From contig OX463812.1 in assembly GCA_949825045.1 (NCBI GenBank), positions 5,688,661-5,752,660 on the forward strand: a DNA stretch of 64,000 nt, in the 5' to 3' direction. This DNA is from Argyresthia goedartella (taxonomy: Eukaryota > Arthropoda > Insecta > Lepidoptera > Argyresthiidae). This document shows, piece after piece, positions 34,736 through 64,000 of this stretch. The position numbers and the translations under genes were made by a program. The notes beneath the pieces were generated by a model. That model did no database searches. It was not told where the DNA came from and saw nothing but the letters and a program-made list of their open reading frames with translations. Position 1 is the first letter of the stretch, and each line of letters opens with the position of its first letter.

Positions 34736-37559
34736 TTAGTCAAGCAGATCTTGTGGTGCTCTTCTTTTTAGTCTTTTGAAGTTTATCGGTTCCATCATCA
34801 GGTTTAGGGCCAGTGAGTGAGGATGCCTTTCTAGTCTTGCTTTATATATCTTGAGGTTGGATACAATCTCCTCCATTGGTACTTTCAAATCTCGATGAAT
34901 GCGTTCATTAGTAATGTACCATGGTGCATTTGTGATTATTCGTAGAGTTTTTGATTGGAACCTTTGAAGGATCGCGATATTTGATTTGGCAGCCGTTCCC
35001 CATAGTTGCATGCCGTAGGTCCTTAGAGGTTTTATGATGCATTTGTAGGTGAGCAATTTGCTTTTCAGTGACATTTGCGACTTTTTGTTTAGGAGCCAGT
35101 ATAAGTTGTAGAGCTTCAGGCCTAAGGCTTTACGCTTCCTGAATATGTGCTTTCTCCAGGTTAAGCGTCGGTCTAGAAAGATACCGAGATATCTGGTTTC
35201 ATCTTCTTGATTTATTTGATTTCCATTCATCATAACTGGAGGACATGTGTCTCTTCTGGTGGTGAAGGTAACTTGAACAGATTTGGTTTCATTTGCTTTT
35301 ATTCTCCTGTCCCTGAACCAGTCTGTGATGGAATTTATGCTTGATTGAAGTTTGGCTGAAGCTGCTGTTGGGCTCTGGTCTGAGGCTAGGATTGTCGTGT
35401 CGTCAGCAAAGGTCCCAATAACAAAATCAGTGCTGACTGCTTAGTCTGCGGTGTAAAGGATATATAGTACAGGTCCAAGGACACTTCCCTGTGGTACCCC
35501 TGTATTGGGTGTAAAGTAGTTGAGTCCTCTCCCAGCTTAACAAAGAAGTATCTCTCACTCAGATATGATTTGAGGAATAGGTAGTAATTAATGGGGAAGG
35601 TACAGTCTGATTTTGTAGAGTAGTCCTTTGTGCCATACTCGGTCAAATGCCTAGGAAATATTGCAGAGCAGTACTCCTTTTTTTCAATGTGGTGTTTGTT
35701 TTTTCTATCAATCTGTGGACCTGTGCTTTTGTACTATGCCTCTGTCTGAAGCCAAACTGGTGCTCTGGAATTATATTTTTCTCGTGGATTATAGGCATGA
35801 GTCTCCTTAAGAACAATGTTTCCAGTAGCTTGTATGTGATTGGGAGTAAGCTTATTGGACGATATGATTTTACATCCGTTGCTGGTTTTACCGGTTTAAC
35901 AATCATGATTATTTGTGCCACTTTCCATTGCCTTGGGATGAAGTTTCGCTGTAGAATGGCATTAAATATATATGTTAGGAGTTCCACCGCTTCCACTGGC
36001 AAATGTTTAAGGATGGTTGCAGTTATAAGATCAAACCCTTTAGATTTGTGGTTAGCTAGATTCTTTACTGCAGTAACAACTTCGTCCTTAGAAAAAATGT
36101 CTATTGGAAGATCAAGCTGGTAAGTCTTAGTAAGTAGCTCATTTACTTCATTGGTTTTAGTAGAGCCATCGTTTGGGTTTGGGGCGAATACCCTTTCTAG
36201 ATGGTACGCGAAAGTGTCAGCCTACTCTGTGTCACTTTTCGCCCATGTTTGATCAGTTTGCATATAGGGGGGTGATGTTTCTGTGGCTGGTTTAGCTTTT
36301 CAGTGGCTTTCCACAGCGAGTAGTCAGTTCCTGCCGTTCCATCAAGACTTCTAAGGTATTTCTGAATTCCTTCATACCTTACATCTTCGAGTAGTATTTA
36401 TAGTTTATTGGTGATAAAGTTGAGTGTCTTTTTATAGCTAGGATACCTGTGAGTTTGCCACGCTTTCCTTGCTCTGCGTTTCTCTGCAAGTATGTCTCTT
36501 ATGTTTTTGGGAATTTGGGTTTGATCTTTTGCTTTCGGCTCTTCGACACATGTATGCATTGATTGAAGTGTTCCACAGCTTCTTCAATATCATTATCACT
36601 TTTCAGCGGTGCAGATATGCAGATTCTTTCGGATGCTAGTTGTTGGGAGAGTTCCCGATCTGTTTGTCGATTTTGTAACTTGCAGGGTCTGGGTGTGATT
36701 ATGACATTCATGTCGACTCTAGCAAATACTGAATCTGTCACATAGAGCTTGATTGATTAGATAAGTTTTGTTGGAACAGGCCCAAAAAATAATAAAAGAA
36801 AAAGAAAAAAACCGGCCAAATGCGAGTCGGTATAATTCCTATTATCTATAAAAACGGCAAAAAAATCACGTTTGTTGTATGGGAGCCCCCTTAAATATTT
36901 ATTGTATTCTGTTTTTTACTATTTGTTATTATATCGGCGACATAAATACATCATCTATGTAACTATTACGGTTCATGAGATACAGCCTGATATGTGACAG
37001 ACGGACGGACGGTCGGACAGCGGAGAATGATCAGATGAGAGTTCTTAGTTACCCTTGCATTCTATTTTATCCTTGCTTAGTCCTTTGATTATGTTAAAAT
37101 CTAGAAGATCTGGTATCTTGTTTTGGTCAGTAGGCCAGTAAGGCGGTTTTCCAGATGAGTCCACGCTTAAATTAAGCAAGTTTATGGCTTGCAGTAGCTG
37201 TCGTCCCTTTGTAGTAGTTGTTCTGGCCCCCCAAGATGTGTGCTTAGCATTATAATCGCCTCCAGCAACAAATCTTCTCCCAAGATGGTCAAGAACCTTG
37301 CTGTAGTCTTCCTTTTTAAGTTTGTGTTTTGGCGGACAGCACACAGCGTTAGTGGGCCTTGCCAATCTTCGAAAGAAATATTTTTAGCTTGAAACATTTC
37401 TGTACAGTATGGCTCCATTTCATAGTGGCGTATGTTTTGTTTTACTAGGATAGCGCTTCCTCCATGTGCTGCCCCGGATGGACGCATAGTGTAATAAACT
37501 TTGTACTTAGGGATACTGAACTTGTTCTTATCAGTGAAGTTTATCTCAGTTATTAACAC
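34736..37559 (-). pseudogene. Jockey ORF2: endonuclease and reverse transcriptase
   Basis: Endonuclease pieces at 37559-37045 show MLITEINFTDKNKF, GGSAILVKQNIRHYEM and the typical Jockey block VAGGDYNAKHTSWGAR. RT at 36002-35643 shows WKVAQIIMIVKPVKPATDVK, YRPISLLPITYKLLE and HQFGFRQRHSTKAQVHRL. IGTFADDTTILAS is read near 35435-35385, the catalytic block, and a C-terminal part at 35233-34736 has ETRYLGIFLDRRLTWRKHI and RTYGMQLWGTAAKSNIA. Many frameshifts and stops break it, and the 36727-37035 repeat sits between endonuclease and RT. Confidence 0.82.
36727..37035. repeat. dispersed repeat inserted in the Jockey element
   Basis: Starts TGAATCTGTCACATAGAGCT, continues through ACCGGCCAAATGCGAGTCGG and TACGGTTCATGAGATACAGC, and ends near GACAGACGGACGGACGGTCG. 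A second copy with the same outer ends lies at 40488-40830. It splits ORF2 of the Jockey element, so it is the youngest layer here. Confidence 0.8.
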
Positions 37560-37639
37560 GATGTCAATATTATTTTCTTCAAGAAAAGCTTTTACTTTTC
37601 ATGGCAGCCCGTTGGTATTCCATAGGACTAATTTAATTT

Positions 37640-38870
37640 AAGTTGCTGCATCAATTACTGCATCGTTGACATAAGCATCTTCATGTCATCTGGTTTTGTA
37701 GGGTTGGGTGGTGTATTGGGGTTAAGGTTGTCCTTGTATATTTCATCAGGCTTCTGAGTTGCTTTAGAAGCGTCACTATAGGAGTATATTTGGGGCTTTG
37801 GTTGAAGATTACCAGGTGCTTTAGTTGCCTTATTTCCTGGTATGGTTTTCGGTCTTATTGATGGGTATTTCATTTTTTGGAGCTTTTTGTAGTGTACATC
37901 CCTTGTAGTTAGCTGGGTGGATCCCCTTACATAGTATACATTTGAATTCATTTTATCTAGTCTTCCTGGGACAATCTACTGACATGAGCTCACCAGCACA
38001 TTTAATGCATTTTGGTTGTCTTCTGCAGTATTTCTTTGAGTGACCGTATTGTTGGCACTTGGCGCACTGCGGGATCAACCTTTTTGGAATTTGCTCTTCT
38101 ATCTTGACTTGGCAGAGTAGCGGTATTTTAGGTTATAAATGTCCTTGCTATTGCTACTTGGTTGAAGTTCAATAAAGAATATGTTCAGTGGTTTGTTGGT
38201 GGACCTTGCCTTGATGTTCCAGATATTAGTGGCGGTGTGACCAAGCTCGCATATTGCTTATTTAATATCATCAGTATTAGTTGATGGGTGGATATTCTTC
38301 AAAACTACCTTGTAGATTCTGTCTTGCTTAGGTTTGTATGTGTGAAACTCTGTACCATTGAGTTCAAGTTGGTTAACAATATTTTTATAGTGTTCACCAG
38401 ATTTAGGTTGCATTTTGACTTGGTCGTTACGCAAGACCTTAATCAAGTAGCTGTCTTTGGTATGCTCGTTGAGGAGATACATTAGAGGTTGGATATTACC
38501 CACTCTATCTACGAATATTGGGGGCGGTCTTGGTTCCTTCACTGCATGTTGAGATTGCTGTTTCTGACCCTCCAATTATGCTGGTTCTGGTTCAGTATCT
38601 AGACCAGTGAAGCTGTTTGATAATTGTATGGGGTTACTAAGCCAGTAGTTGTCCACTTTGGCATGTTTGTGAGGTTGGTTGTTATAGCGTTCCCGGGGGC
38701 TGCGAGTTCTTTTGTCATTTTTTACGATAGAGTTTTTTTTGTTCTTGCGTCGAATTTTGCAAAGTGGACAGGTCGCCGAGAGATTGGGTCCTCGGACGGA
38801 TGTGGAAAAGCCCTTTATGTAGTGCTTGTTGGACCAATTGCGTGTTGGTTTGCATTTTTGTTTTGTTTAC
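37640..38870 (-). pseudogene. Jockey ORF1, gag-like nucleic-acid-binding protein
   Basis: The minus strand reads LEGQKQQSQHAVKEPRPPP from 38575, and then a conserved stretch with TFHTYKPKQDR-like wording (actual: EFHTYKPKQDRIYKVVLKNI) at about 38350-38290. CCHC zinc knuckles follow (QCAKCQQYGHSKKYC, then CIKCAGELM) at about 38070-37980, and then a Pro/Lys-rich tail. An in-frame TAA at 38576-38578 separates this from upstream open sequence (NYWLSNPIQLSNSFTGLDTE, and CPLCKIRRKN further up to about 38870), so the true start is probably upstream. Such proteins package the element RNA. Confidence 0.72.
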
Positions 38871-39354
38871 AATGCTGCTATCACTTTGCTTTGACGTTTT
38901 GTTTTGACATCTTGATGAGTGAATGAATTAGTAGTGATGTGCGACATGAAATCGGAACACAACCGGTATTTGCAAACCGGAAACGGATATGATTTATTGT
39001 TTATGGTTTGATGAAATGTTGGTAGTACTGGTTTATTACAAAAATGGCTGGCTTGATCAACAGAAATTATCCGGATGCTTTCGCGTATTACGAGCTTATT
39101 TCACTTTGAACCCGGCACATTTGACATTGTCGGAATTAATTGGCACTAAAAGAGTAGTAGTCACTTATTTACACGGCACTACAATCACTACTAGCACACT
39201 TTTCAGTAAATAAAAGCTAGAGCACTTTGTAACACGTCTGGTAGGTTTAACACCCGGAAACATACCTGAAACCTGAAACCCCACCAGCAATATGTGCGAC
39301 ACGGCTGTTTTAAGTCCCAAGTGTACCATACACGGTCGTGCGTTAGCCAAGGGT

Positions 39355-39840
39355 CTATTTTAGGTCCGTTGTTATTTATCATTACGATTAATGACCTGGA
39401 ATTAGAGCTCCAATACGCCGATTGCCTTCTATAAGCGGACGATCTGAAACTGATACTTCCCGTGAGTTCAGAGGATGATTTTAGTTTCCTGCAGGAAGAT
39501 CTAGACGCGGTTCATAGGTGGAGTGTCAACAACAAACTCCTATTTAATGCTGCCAAGTGTTATGTCATATATTTTACGCGCTCTTCTCAGCATGTAAGCG
39601 CGACGTATACTCTCGGCACTGAGTCTTTGACTCGACTGTTTTCAATTAAGGACCTCGGTATTACGTTTGACCCTAAACTTACATTTCATGAGCATATGAG
39701 CACTTTGGCCAAGAAATGCTTTAAAATATTGGGGTTTTTGATACGGAATAGTAAGGATTTCCAGAACCTGGGTGTTCTTACAGGAGCGCTACAACGCAAC
39801 AACGCGCCTATGTATTTCTTTATTTTAGTAATTCAAAATT
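39355..39840 (+). pseudogene. right half of the reverse transcriptase split by the Jockey element
   Basis: Reads SQGSILGPLLFIITINDLEL, then a stop in place of a residue within ADCLL*ADDLKL (active-site block), FLQEDLDAVHRWSVNNKLLF and SIKDLGITFDPKLTFHEHMS, and ends near 39840. It continues the blocks left off at 34610. The two halves plus the 4.6-kb guest form a clean nested insertion. Confidence 0.75.
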
Positions 39841-39849
39841 TATACTTCT

Positions 39850-40487
39850 TATAGATAAAGTACGTTCAAATAACGGCCGTTTTTCCAAACCTCAGAAAAT
39901 CTTTTTACTGTATGTTTATGTTAACAATTTGACAGAATTTGTACCTGTGGAACGTGTGGAATGTAATGGAAGTTATCTGCTTGGGATGTTGCCCACGACA
40001 CAGGGTATCCTAGTGTGAGGCCAGAAGCAATGTATGTGCCTGTATATATATATTTATTGATCGGTAAAATATTGTATAGGAAGGTACTTAGGCACTAAGA
40101 AAAAAAACGGTCAAATGCGAGCTGGACTTTTACACATAGTACAAGAAAACGTACAGATGTAGTGAATAATCCTTTCCTTTCGTATTTTCTCGGAAATGTT
40201 CGTTTTCGTTCGTTCGTCAAACGGGCAATTTGACATTTGACATTGATAAATAAAGTATGCGATTTATTTGATACCTACACGTTATTTAATAATACAGTAA
40301 TTCATAGACACATCGGCACCATTCGGGTGTTATCGTTGTTCCGAGTTTTGCCGATAGGAAAGGATTATTCACTACATCTGTAATTAGGTAGGTATACTAA
40401 GGCCCTATTCCAATAAATCCCTATTGAACCGATAAGCCCTATTGAACATAAACACATAAATAAATAAAAAAAAAACTAAAATGACAA
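39850..40487. other. spacer with repeat pieces
   Basis: Holds GGCCAGAAGCAATGTATGTG followed by CCTGTATATA near 40018-40050, a motif that recurs near 42601 and 63340-63420. A partial copy of the 36727 repeat (AACGGTCAAATGCGAGCTGG) is near 40108. No gene. Confidence 0.5.
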
Positions 40488-40830
40488 ATGAATCTGTCAC
40501 ATAGAGCTTGATTGATTAGATAAGTTTTGTTGGAACAGGCCCAAAAAATAATAAAAGAAAAAGAATAAAACCGGCCAAATGCGAGTCGGAATAATTCCTA
40601 TTATCTATAAAAACGGCAAAAAAATCACGTTTGTTGTATGGGAGCCTCCTTAAATATTTATTGTATTCTGTTTTTTAGTATTTTTTATTATAGCGGCAAC
40701 ATAAATACATCATCTATGTAACTATTACGGTTCATGAGATACAGCCTGATATGTGACAGACGGACAGAACAGTCGGACAGTGGAGGCTTAGTAATAGGGT
40801 CCCGTTTGACACCCTTCTGGTATGGAACCC
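40488..40830. repeat. second, longer copy of the 36727-37035 repeat
   Basis: Same start and internal blocks as 36727-37035 but extends further to GGTCCCGTTTGACACCC and GGTATGGAACCCTAA near 40830. The latter end is shared with the copy at 5341-5575, so this shows the full unit. Confidence 0.8.
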
Positions 40831-41230
40831 TAAGAAGAACTCCGTGGTCTAGTGTGTTTCACGCTTGCTTCGCACGCGTGAAAAACTGCCTAACAATATT
40901 GGATCTCTTTTCACTTTTCCACTCATCAATAAGGTACTCAGTGCTCTCTTTCACGTCTAGCGCATGCGTCGCGCCGTACGCGCTTGTTGCGCTAATCCGC
41001 TTTCCTTTTCACGCCTAGCGCATGCATGGGTCGCACAGGTCGCAAGCGTTGTACCCCACGGGCTATTCAGGCAATGAAATGTCCCGTGTGGTACAACGCA
41101 GCGTCGCGCTGTACCGCTCTGGCTTTTCAGGCGGTTTAAAATTCTGAAAAGCCCGTGGGACACAACGTCATTCGAAAAATGGAGCGTCCGAAAATGTACT
41201 TAAAATAAATTACTTCTCATTGGTACATGG

Positions 41231-41290
41231 TCAGTACTGTATTCGAACCTGCATCTCTTGCGTGAGACATTGAGTTACTATAACTAGCGT
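41231..41290 (-). repeat. tRNA-like, possible SINE fragment
   Basis: On the minus strand GCAGGTTCGAATACAG fits the RNA polymerase III B box (GGTTCGANNCC) at ten of eleven positions. Upstream GTAACTCAATGTCTCACGCA has the look of a D-arm/anticodon region. No full cloverleaf could be drawn. Confidence 0.35.
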
Positions 41291-42344
41291 ATAGAGACGC
41301 TTTCTCAAACAAAAAGAGCGAGGGGCTGGGCGAGATTGCACACCATAGAAGTGACACTGCTTTTGTATTGAACATACCTAAAAGTCATTGTGGTCGGAAC
41401 GGCCGGAGCCATATTTACCCGACTACAGCGAAGCGAAAAAGAGTGTATGTATGTATGTCTGACCATGTGACCATTAGAGAATAGTAATAACTGGTAGCCC
41501 GCCTACATGCTAGTACTAACCACCGATCCGATTTTGGTCGAATCTGACCACGTTCGATTGGATCTACGGATTTTAAGCTTGTATGGAGTTGTCAAAATTA
41601 TTCAGAGAACAGTAATAACACGCCTTCGCGCTAGTGGCACTTAGTGGTTACGAACCCCAAAAATCTCAGATGAATCTTTGCCTGCAAAAATGCACTACAT
41701 AATTTACATATAATGCACGGACAGTTACTCTACTCTATGATATCAGCGAAACATGGCGGCCACATGGTGCGTCAAAATTAAGCGTGATTTTGCAAAAATG
41801 CAGAAAGCCTACATGTGGAACGTCAATCTTTTATGTTTTTTACACGCAATGCTAAGTTTCAAATAGTTCGAGCCGGATACAAGATAGGGCGGCCACGGGA
41901 TCATGTTCTAACTTGCTTGTGACTTGCGAGCGACACAATGGAATGGCGGCGATAAGCGACAACCCCAACGTTTGAGCAAGAGTAGGTAGTTACCATTCAA
42001 CATCCTTGTGAACGTACTATTTCCGAATATTCTATTCTGTAGCTATGCGGCACTTGTTGTTAGCTCTCAGCTAGCTGATAGCGTTGTCGTCAGATGGTCT
42101 CTTAGACGACTTCCATTTACGGTGTAACACTTAGCCTTGGTATCAAGGTATTATGTCCCCAGTGTACCACGCTGGATAACGTCTGGTAGGTGCGCTTTCC
42201 TGGTCTTCTTGTGCAGGCTCTTAAATTGTATCGTCACGCCTTTTTTCATACGGAGTGGCAGAGGCACAGTTGCTCATGTTCAGCCAGTTAATCAATACTC
42301 CATAACAGCGTTTCTTATTATCTGTCTAAATCCAATTATATAAG

Positions 42345-42415
42345 CACAGCCGTCATTCGAACGCAGGACCTCTAGCTTGGGAGGCAGAAACTAGAACCGC
42401 AATACCACAGAGGCG
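42345..42415 (-). repeat. tRNA-like, possible SINE fragment
   Basis: The minus strand reads CGCCTCTGTGGTATTGCGGT, then CTGCCTCCCAAGCTAGAGGT and CCTGCGTTCGAATGACGG, which resembles the A and B boxes of a tRNA-derived SINE. Related to the plus-strand piece at 42491-42567. Confidence 0.4.
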
Positions 42416-42490
42416 CATGCCGTATTGCTCGCATTATGTAATTTTCACTGAAAAACTCTATCTGCGCATGTAAGAGTAATTCAGGCTATC

Positions 42491-42567
42491 TTTGTGGCGC
42501 TGCGGTTGTAGCTCTGACTACCCTGTGAAACTGCCTACCATGTGAAAGGTCCTGGGTTCGTTCGGGA
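42491..42567 (+). repeat. tRNA-like, possible SINE fragment
   Basis: TTTGTGGCGCTGCGGTTGTA, then CTGACTACCCTGTGAAACTG and GGTCCTGGGTTCGTTCGGGA. It resembles the piece at 42345-42415 in opposite orientation. The B-box match is weaker. Confidence 0.4.
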
Positions 42568-42873
42568 TAAAAAAATAATTTAAAAAAAAACACAGAGTAT
42601 CTTAGTTTGGGGCCAGAAGCAATGTATGAGTCTTTGTGTAAATGTTCGTTATATAGTTCTGGAAAATTGCCTAAGTACCAGACCGAAGACCTAAGTAAAG
42701 TTTAGTACAATGCGGGCACTCTATGTATCAGTGAACTCGCTAGACGTCACCAATTGCTAGGCTTCACACTTAATCTGACCATGTACAAGTGTTTCAAATA
42801 TCCATTTGGTGGCAATTTATGAGGTTGGATGAAGGAATAAGAAGGCGCATTATTTTATGACAACGATATCGTT

Positions 42874-42879
42874 TTTATT
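42874..42879 (-). promoter_or_regulatory. candidate poly(A) signal of Mhc
   Basis: AATAAA on the minus strand, about 340 bp after the stop codon at 43219. The interval 42880-43218 would be the 3' UTR, including an unusually GC-rich stretch at 42885-42975. Confidence 0.5.
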
Positions 42880-43218
42880 GACACTTGCGGCGGCGGCTGC
42901 GCGGGCGCCGGTGTGAGGCTGGTAGGCGTGTCTCTGAGTGTCTCGTCACACACACAGCCGCCGTCGCACGCACGATATATACTCCACGGTAATAAATAAT
43001 ATAAATATCAACAAATTACAAAATAGCCTTTTGTAAAAAGAAATTAGATACTAGAGTGTATATTTTTTTGGTATAAATTAACATTTAATAATAAATATTT
43101 TACAGTGTCTCGTTTTCACGCTTTTGTAACACGTATTCAAACAACTGCTTTGTATAAAAAAGTTACATTTTAAACGAAAACTCTGTACAGTCCGTTTTCA
43201 TGTAGTGGAACGTTTAGT

Positions 43219-63043
<19,825 letters not shown>

Positions 63044-64000
63044 CTGTTGAAAAAACGCATTGCAATTAATATATCCTCACTTAAAAAAAGTCTCTAAGGT
63101 ACGAAAGACTTTTAGGGGTCCATAAACCATTTCCCATTTCTCCAGTTTTTCCTTTTTGTGCCATTTTAATAAGTTACCCATAATGACAGTGTTCATAACC
63201 AGCGCTCAACGGTTACTACAGTACCGGTGGACTGTTGAGAGGATAATGACAAGTTCCCATTTAGACCGCTTCTTAATTCGACCACTTCCCAATTTGACCA
63301 ATTCTCGGAAAGTCATCTTTTCGTCTGGTTTTGGATGTGTACGTCAGAAGCCATGTATGTGCCTGTATATAAATGTGTATTTGTGGTTCCCATTACAACG
63401 TGTGGGGTGAGAAGCAAATATGTGCTTGTATATAAATATTTCTTTGTATATGTTTATGTAAGTCATTGGCGAACACCCTCTTTACTTAACGACCATTTTC
63501 TCTTCTTACTAAATAACTCTATGGGGCCAATCCTAATGGACTGTTTCCATAAAACCCATCTAATCAATAAAGCTCAAGGTTACATATGTAGTGTATCTGT
63601 CATTTTAAATAAAAAATGTGTTATCTGTTCAATAGGGATTTATTGAAGCAGACCATTAAGGGAAGTGGTCAAATAAGAAAGTGGTCAACTTGGGAACTAC
63701 TTGTTATGAATTATGAACCTTATCATTTGGGAAGTAGTCATAATTTCATAATGAATCTAAAAGAGATACGAGCGAATCAAACACTAATTCCGGGTCATCC
63801 CAAATGACTCAACATTAGTGTTTCTTCTATCGTATAGAGCCTATACTACTTTGAGAAAAATGCTACATGATCCCAGAATATATGCCATTTCGAAAAGGAT
63901 TCAAAGATTATAAATATAAATTTCGGTCTGTACCATCGTACTATAATAAATATCAAATACGTCCCTTATATGGGGACCCAATTCAATTTAAATTGTAGGT
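63044..64000 (-). other. Mhc: Mhc intron running off the right edge
   Basis: Apart from the inverted-repeat element I see no exon here. The upstream exons must lie beyond 64000. Confidence 0.6.
63248..63699. repeat. inverted-repeat element in the Mhc intron
   Basis: The left end at 63248-63300 (AAGTTCCCATTTAGACCGCT, GACCACTTCCCAATTTGACC) is mirrored at 63657-63699 (complement of TAGTTCCCAAGTTGACCACT and GACCACTTCCCT). Inside, CAGAAGCCATGTATGTGCCT and GTATATAAATGTGTATTTG are repeated in diverged form about 70 bp on. No gene. Confidence 0.55.

Larger units (their letters stand above)
34612..39220 (-). mobile_element. Jockey-clade retrotransposon with gag-like ORF1 and EN/RT ORF2
   Basis: A minus-strand element of about 4.6 kb. 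Its 3' end is an A-tail (T-run at 34612-34622 on the plus strand). ORF1 lies at about 37640-38870 and ORF2 at about 34736-37559. It interrupts a plus-strand RT (34304-34610 and 39355-39840) and is itself interrupted at about 36727-37035 by a smaller repeat. The exact 5' end is not clear; it falls somewhere in 38900-39220. No target-site duplication could be seen. Confidence 0.8.
40831..42870. other. repeat-rich spacer downstream of the myosin gene
   Basis: At 40920-41165 a set of short GC-rich motifs (CTAGCGCATGC, GCCCGTGGGA/ACAACG) is repeated in direct and inverted order. A GTAT tetranucleotide run is at 41444-41457. Three tRNA-like pieces are listed separately. I see no protein gene. Confidence 0.5.

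Overview
The window looks like a piece of an insect nuclear genome, most likely lepidopteran. It has intron-rich genes with GT-AG and a few GC-AG introns, AT-rich spacers, and a dense load of CR1/Jockey-type non-LTR retrotransposons, Tc1/mariner-like DNA and MITE-like inverted repeats. The species call is inference; I cannot search databases.

Only two host genes are supported. (1) On the + strand, 11312-23797, is an eight-exon gene for a secreted, probably GPI-anchored multiple inositol polyphosphate phosphatase (MINPP1 family). All splice phases close and the chain joins into one 473-codon reading frame. (2) On the - strand, 43219 to 63043 and running off the right edge, is the muscle myosin heavy chain gene (Mhc) from about residue 262 of the motor to the stop codon. 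Nineteen exon positions fit in phase over 5102 coding nt. Five are clusters of mutually exclusive exons: nucleotide-pocket exon 7 (four copies), relay (four), loop 2 (two, perhaps three), converter (three) and S2 hinge (two). In principle that gives at least 192 isoforms from this part alone. Two of the three converter exons and one constitutive exon use GC instead of GT donors. An in-frame ATG just upstream of the first S2/rod exon could start a headless rod protein, and a short second C-terminal exon is possible.

Layout: 1-1082 RT fragment; 2395-5215 nearly intact CR1/Jockey-type element; 5230-8600 repeats including a four-unit palindrome; 8601-10675 dead Tc1/mariner-like element; 11312-23797 MINPP1 with introns holding an RT fragment, a 1.7-kb fold-back element, a retroelement that has lost its RT domain, a tandem duplication, a MITE and a second copy of the first element's 3' end; 24422-39850 a graveyard of at least six retroelements with two clear nested insertions (25.6-28.5 kb inside a + strand element, 34.6-39.2 kb inside another, the latter itself carrying a smaller repeat); 39850-42870 repeats and tRNA-like SINE pieces; 42874-64000 Mhc.

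The two host genes are not functionally linked. MINPP1 acts outside the cell or in the secretory pathway on inositol polyphosphates. Mhc makes the thick-filament motor of muscle.
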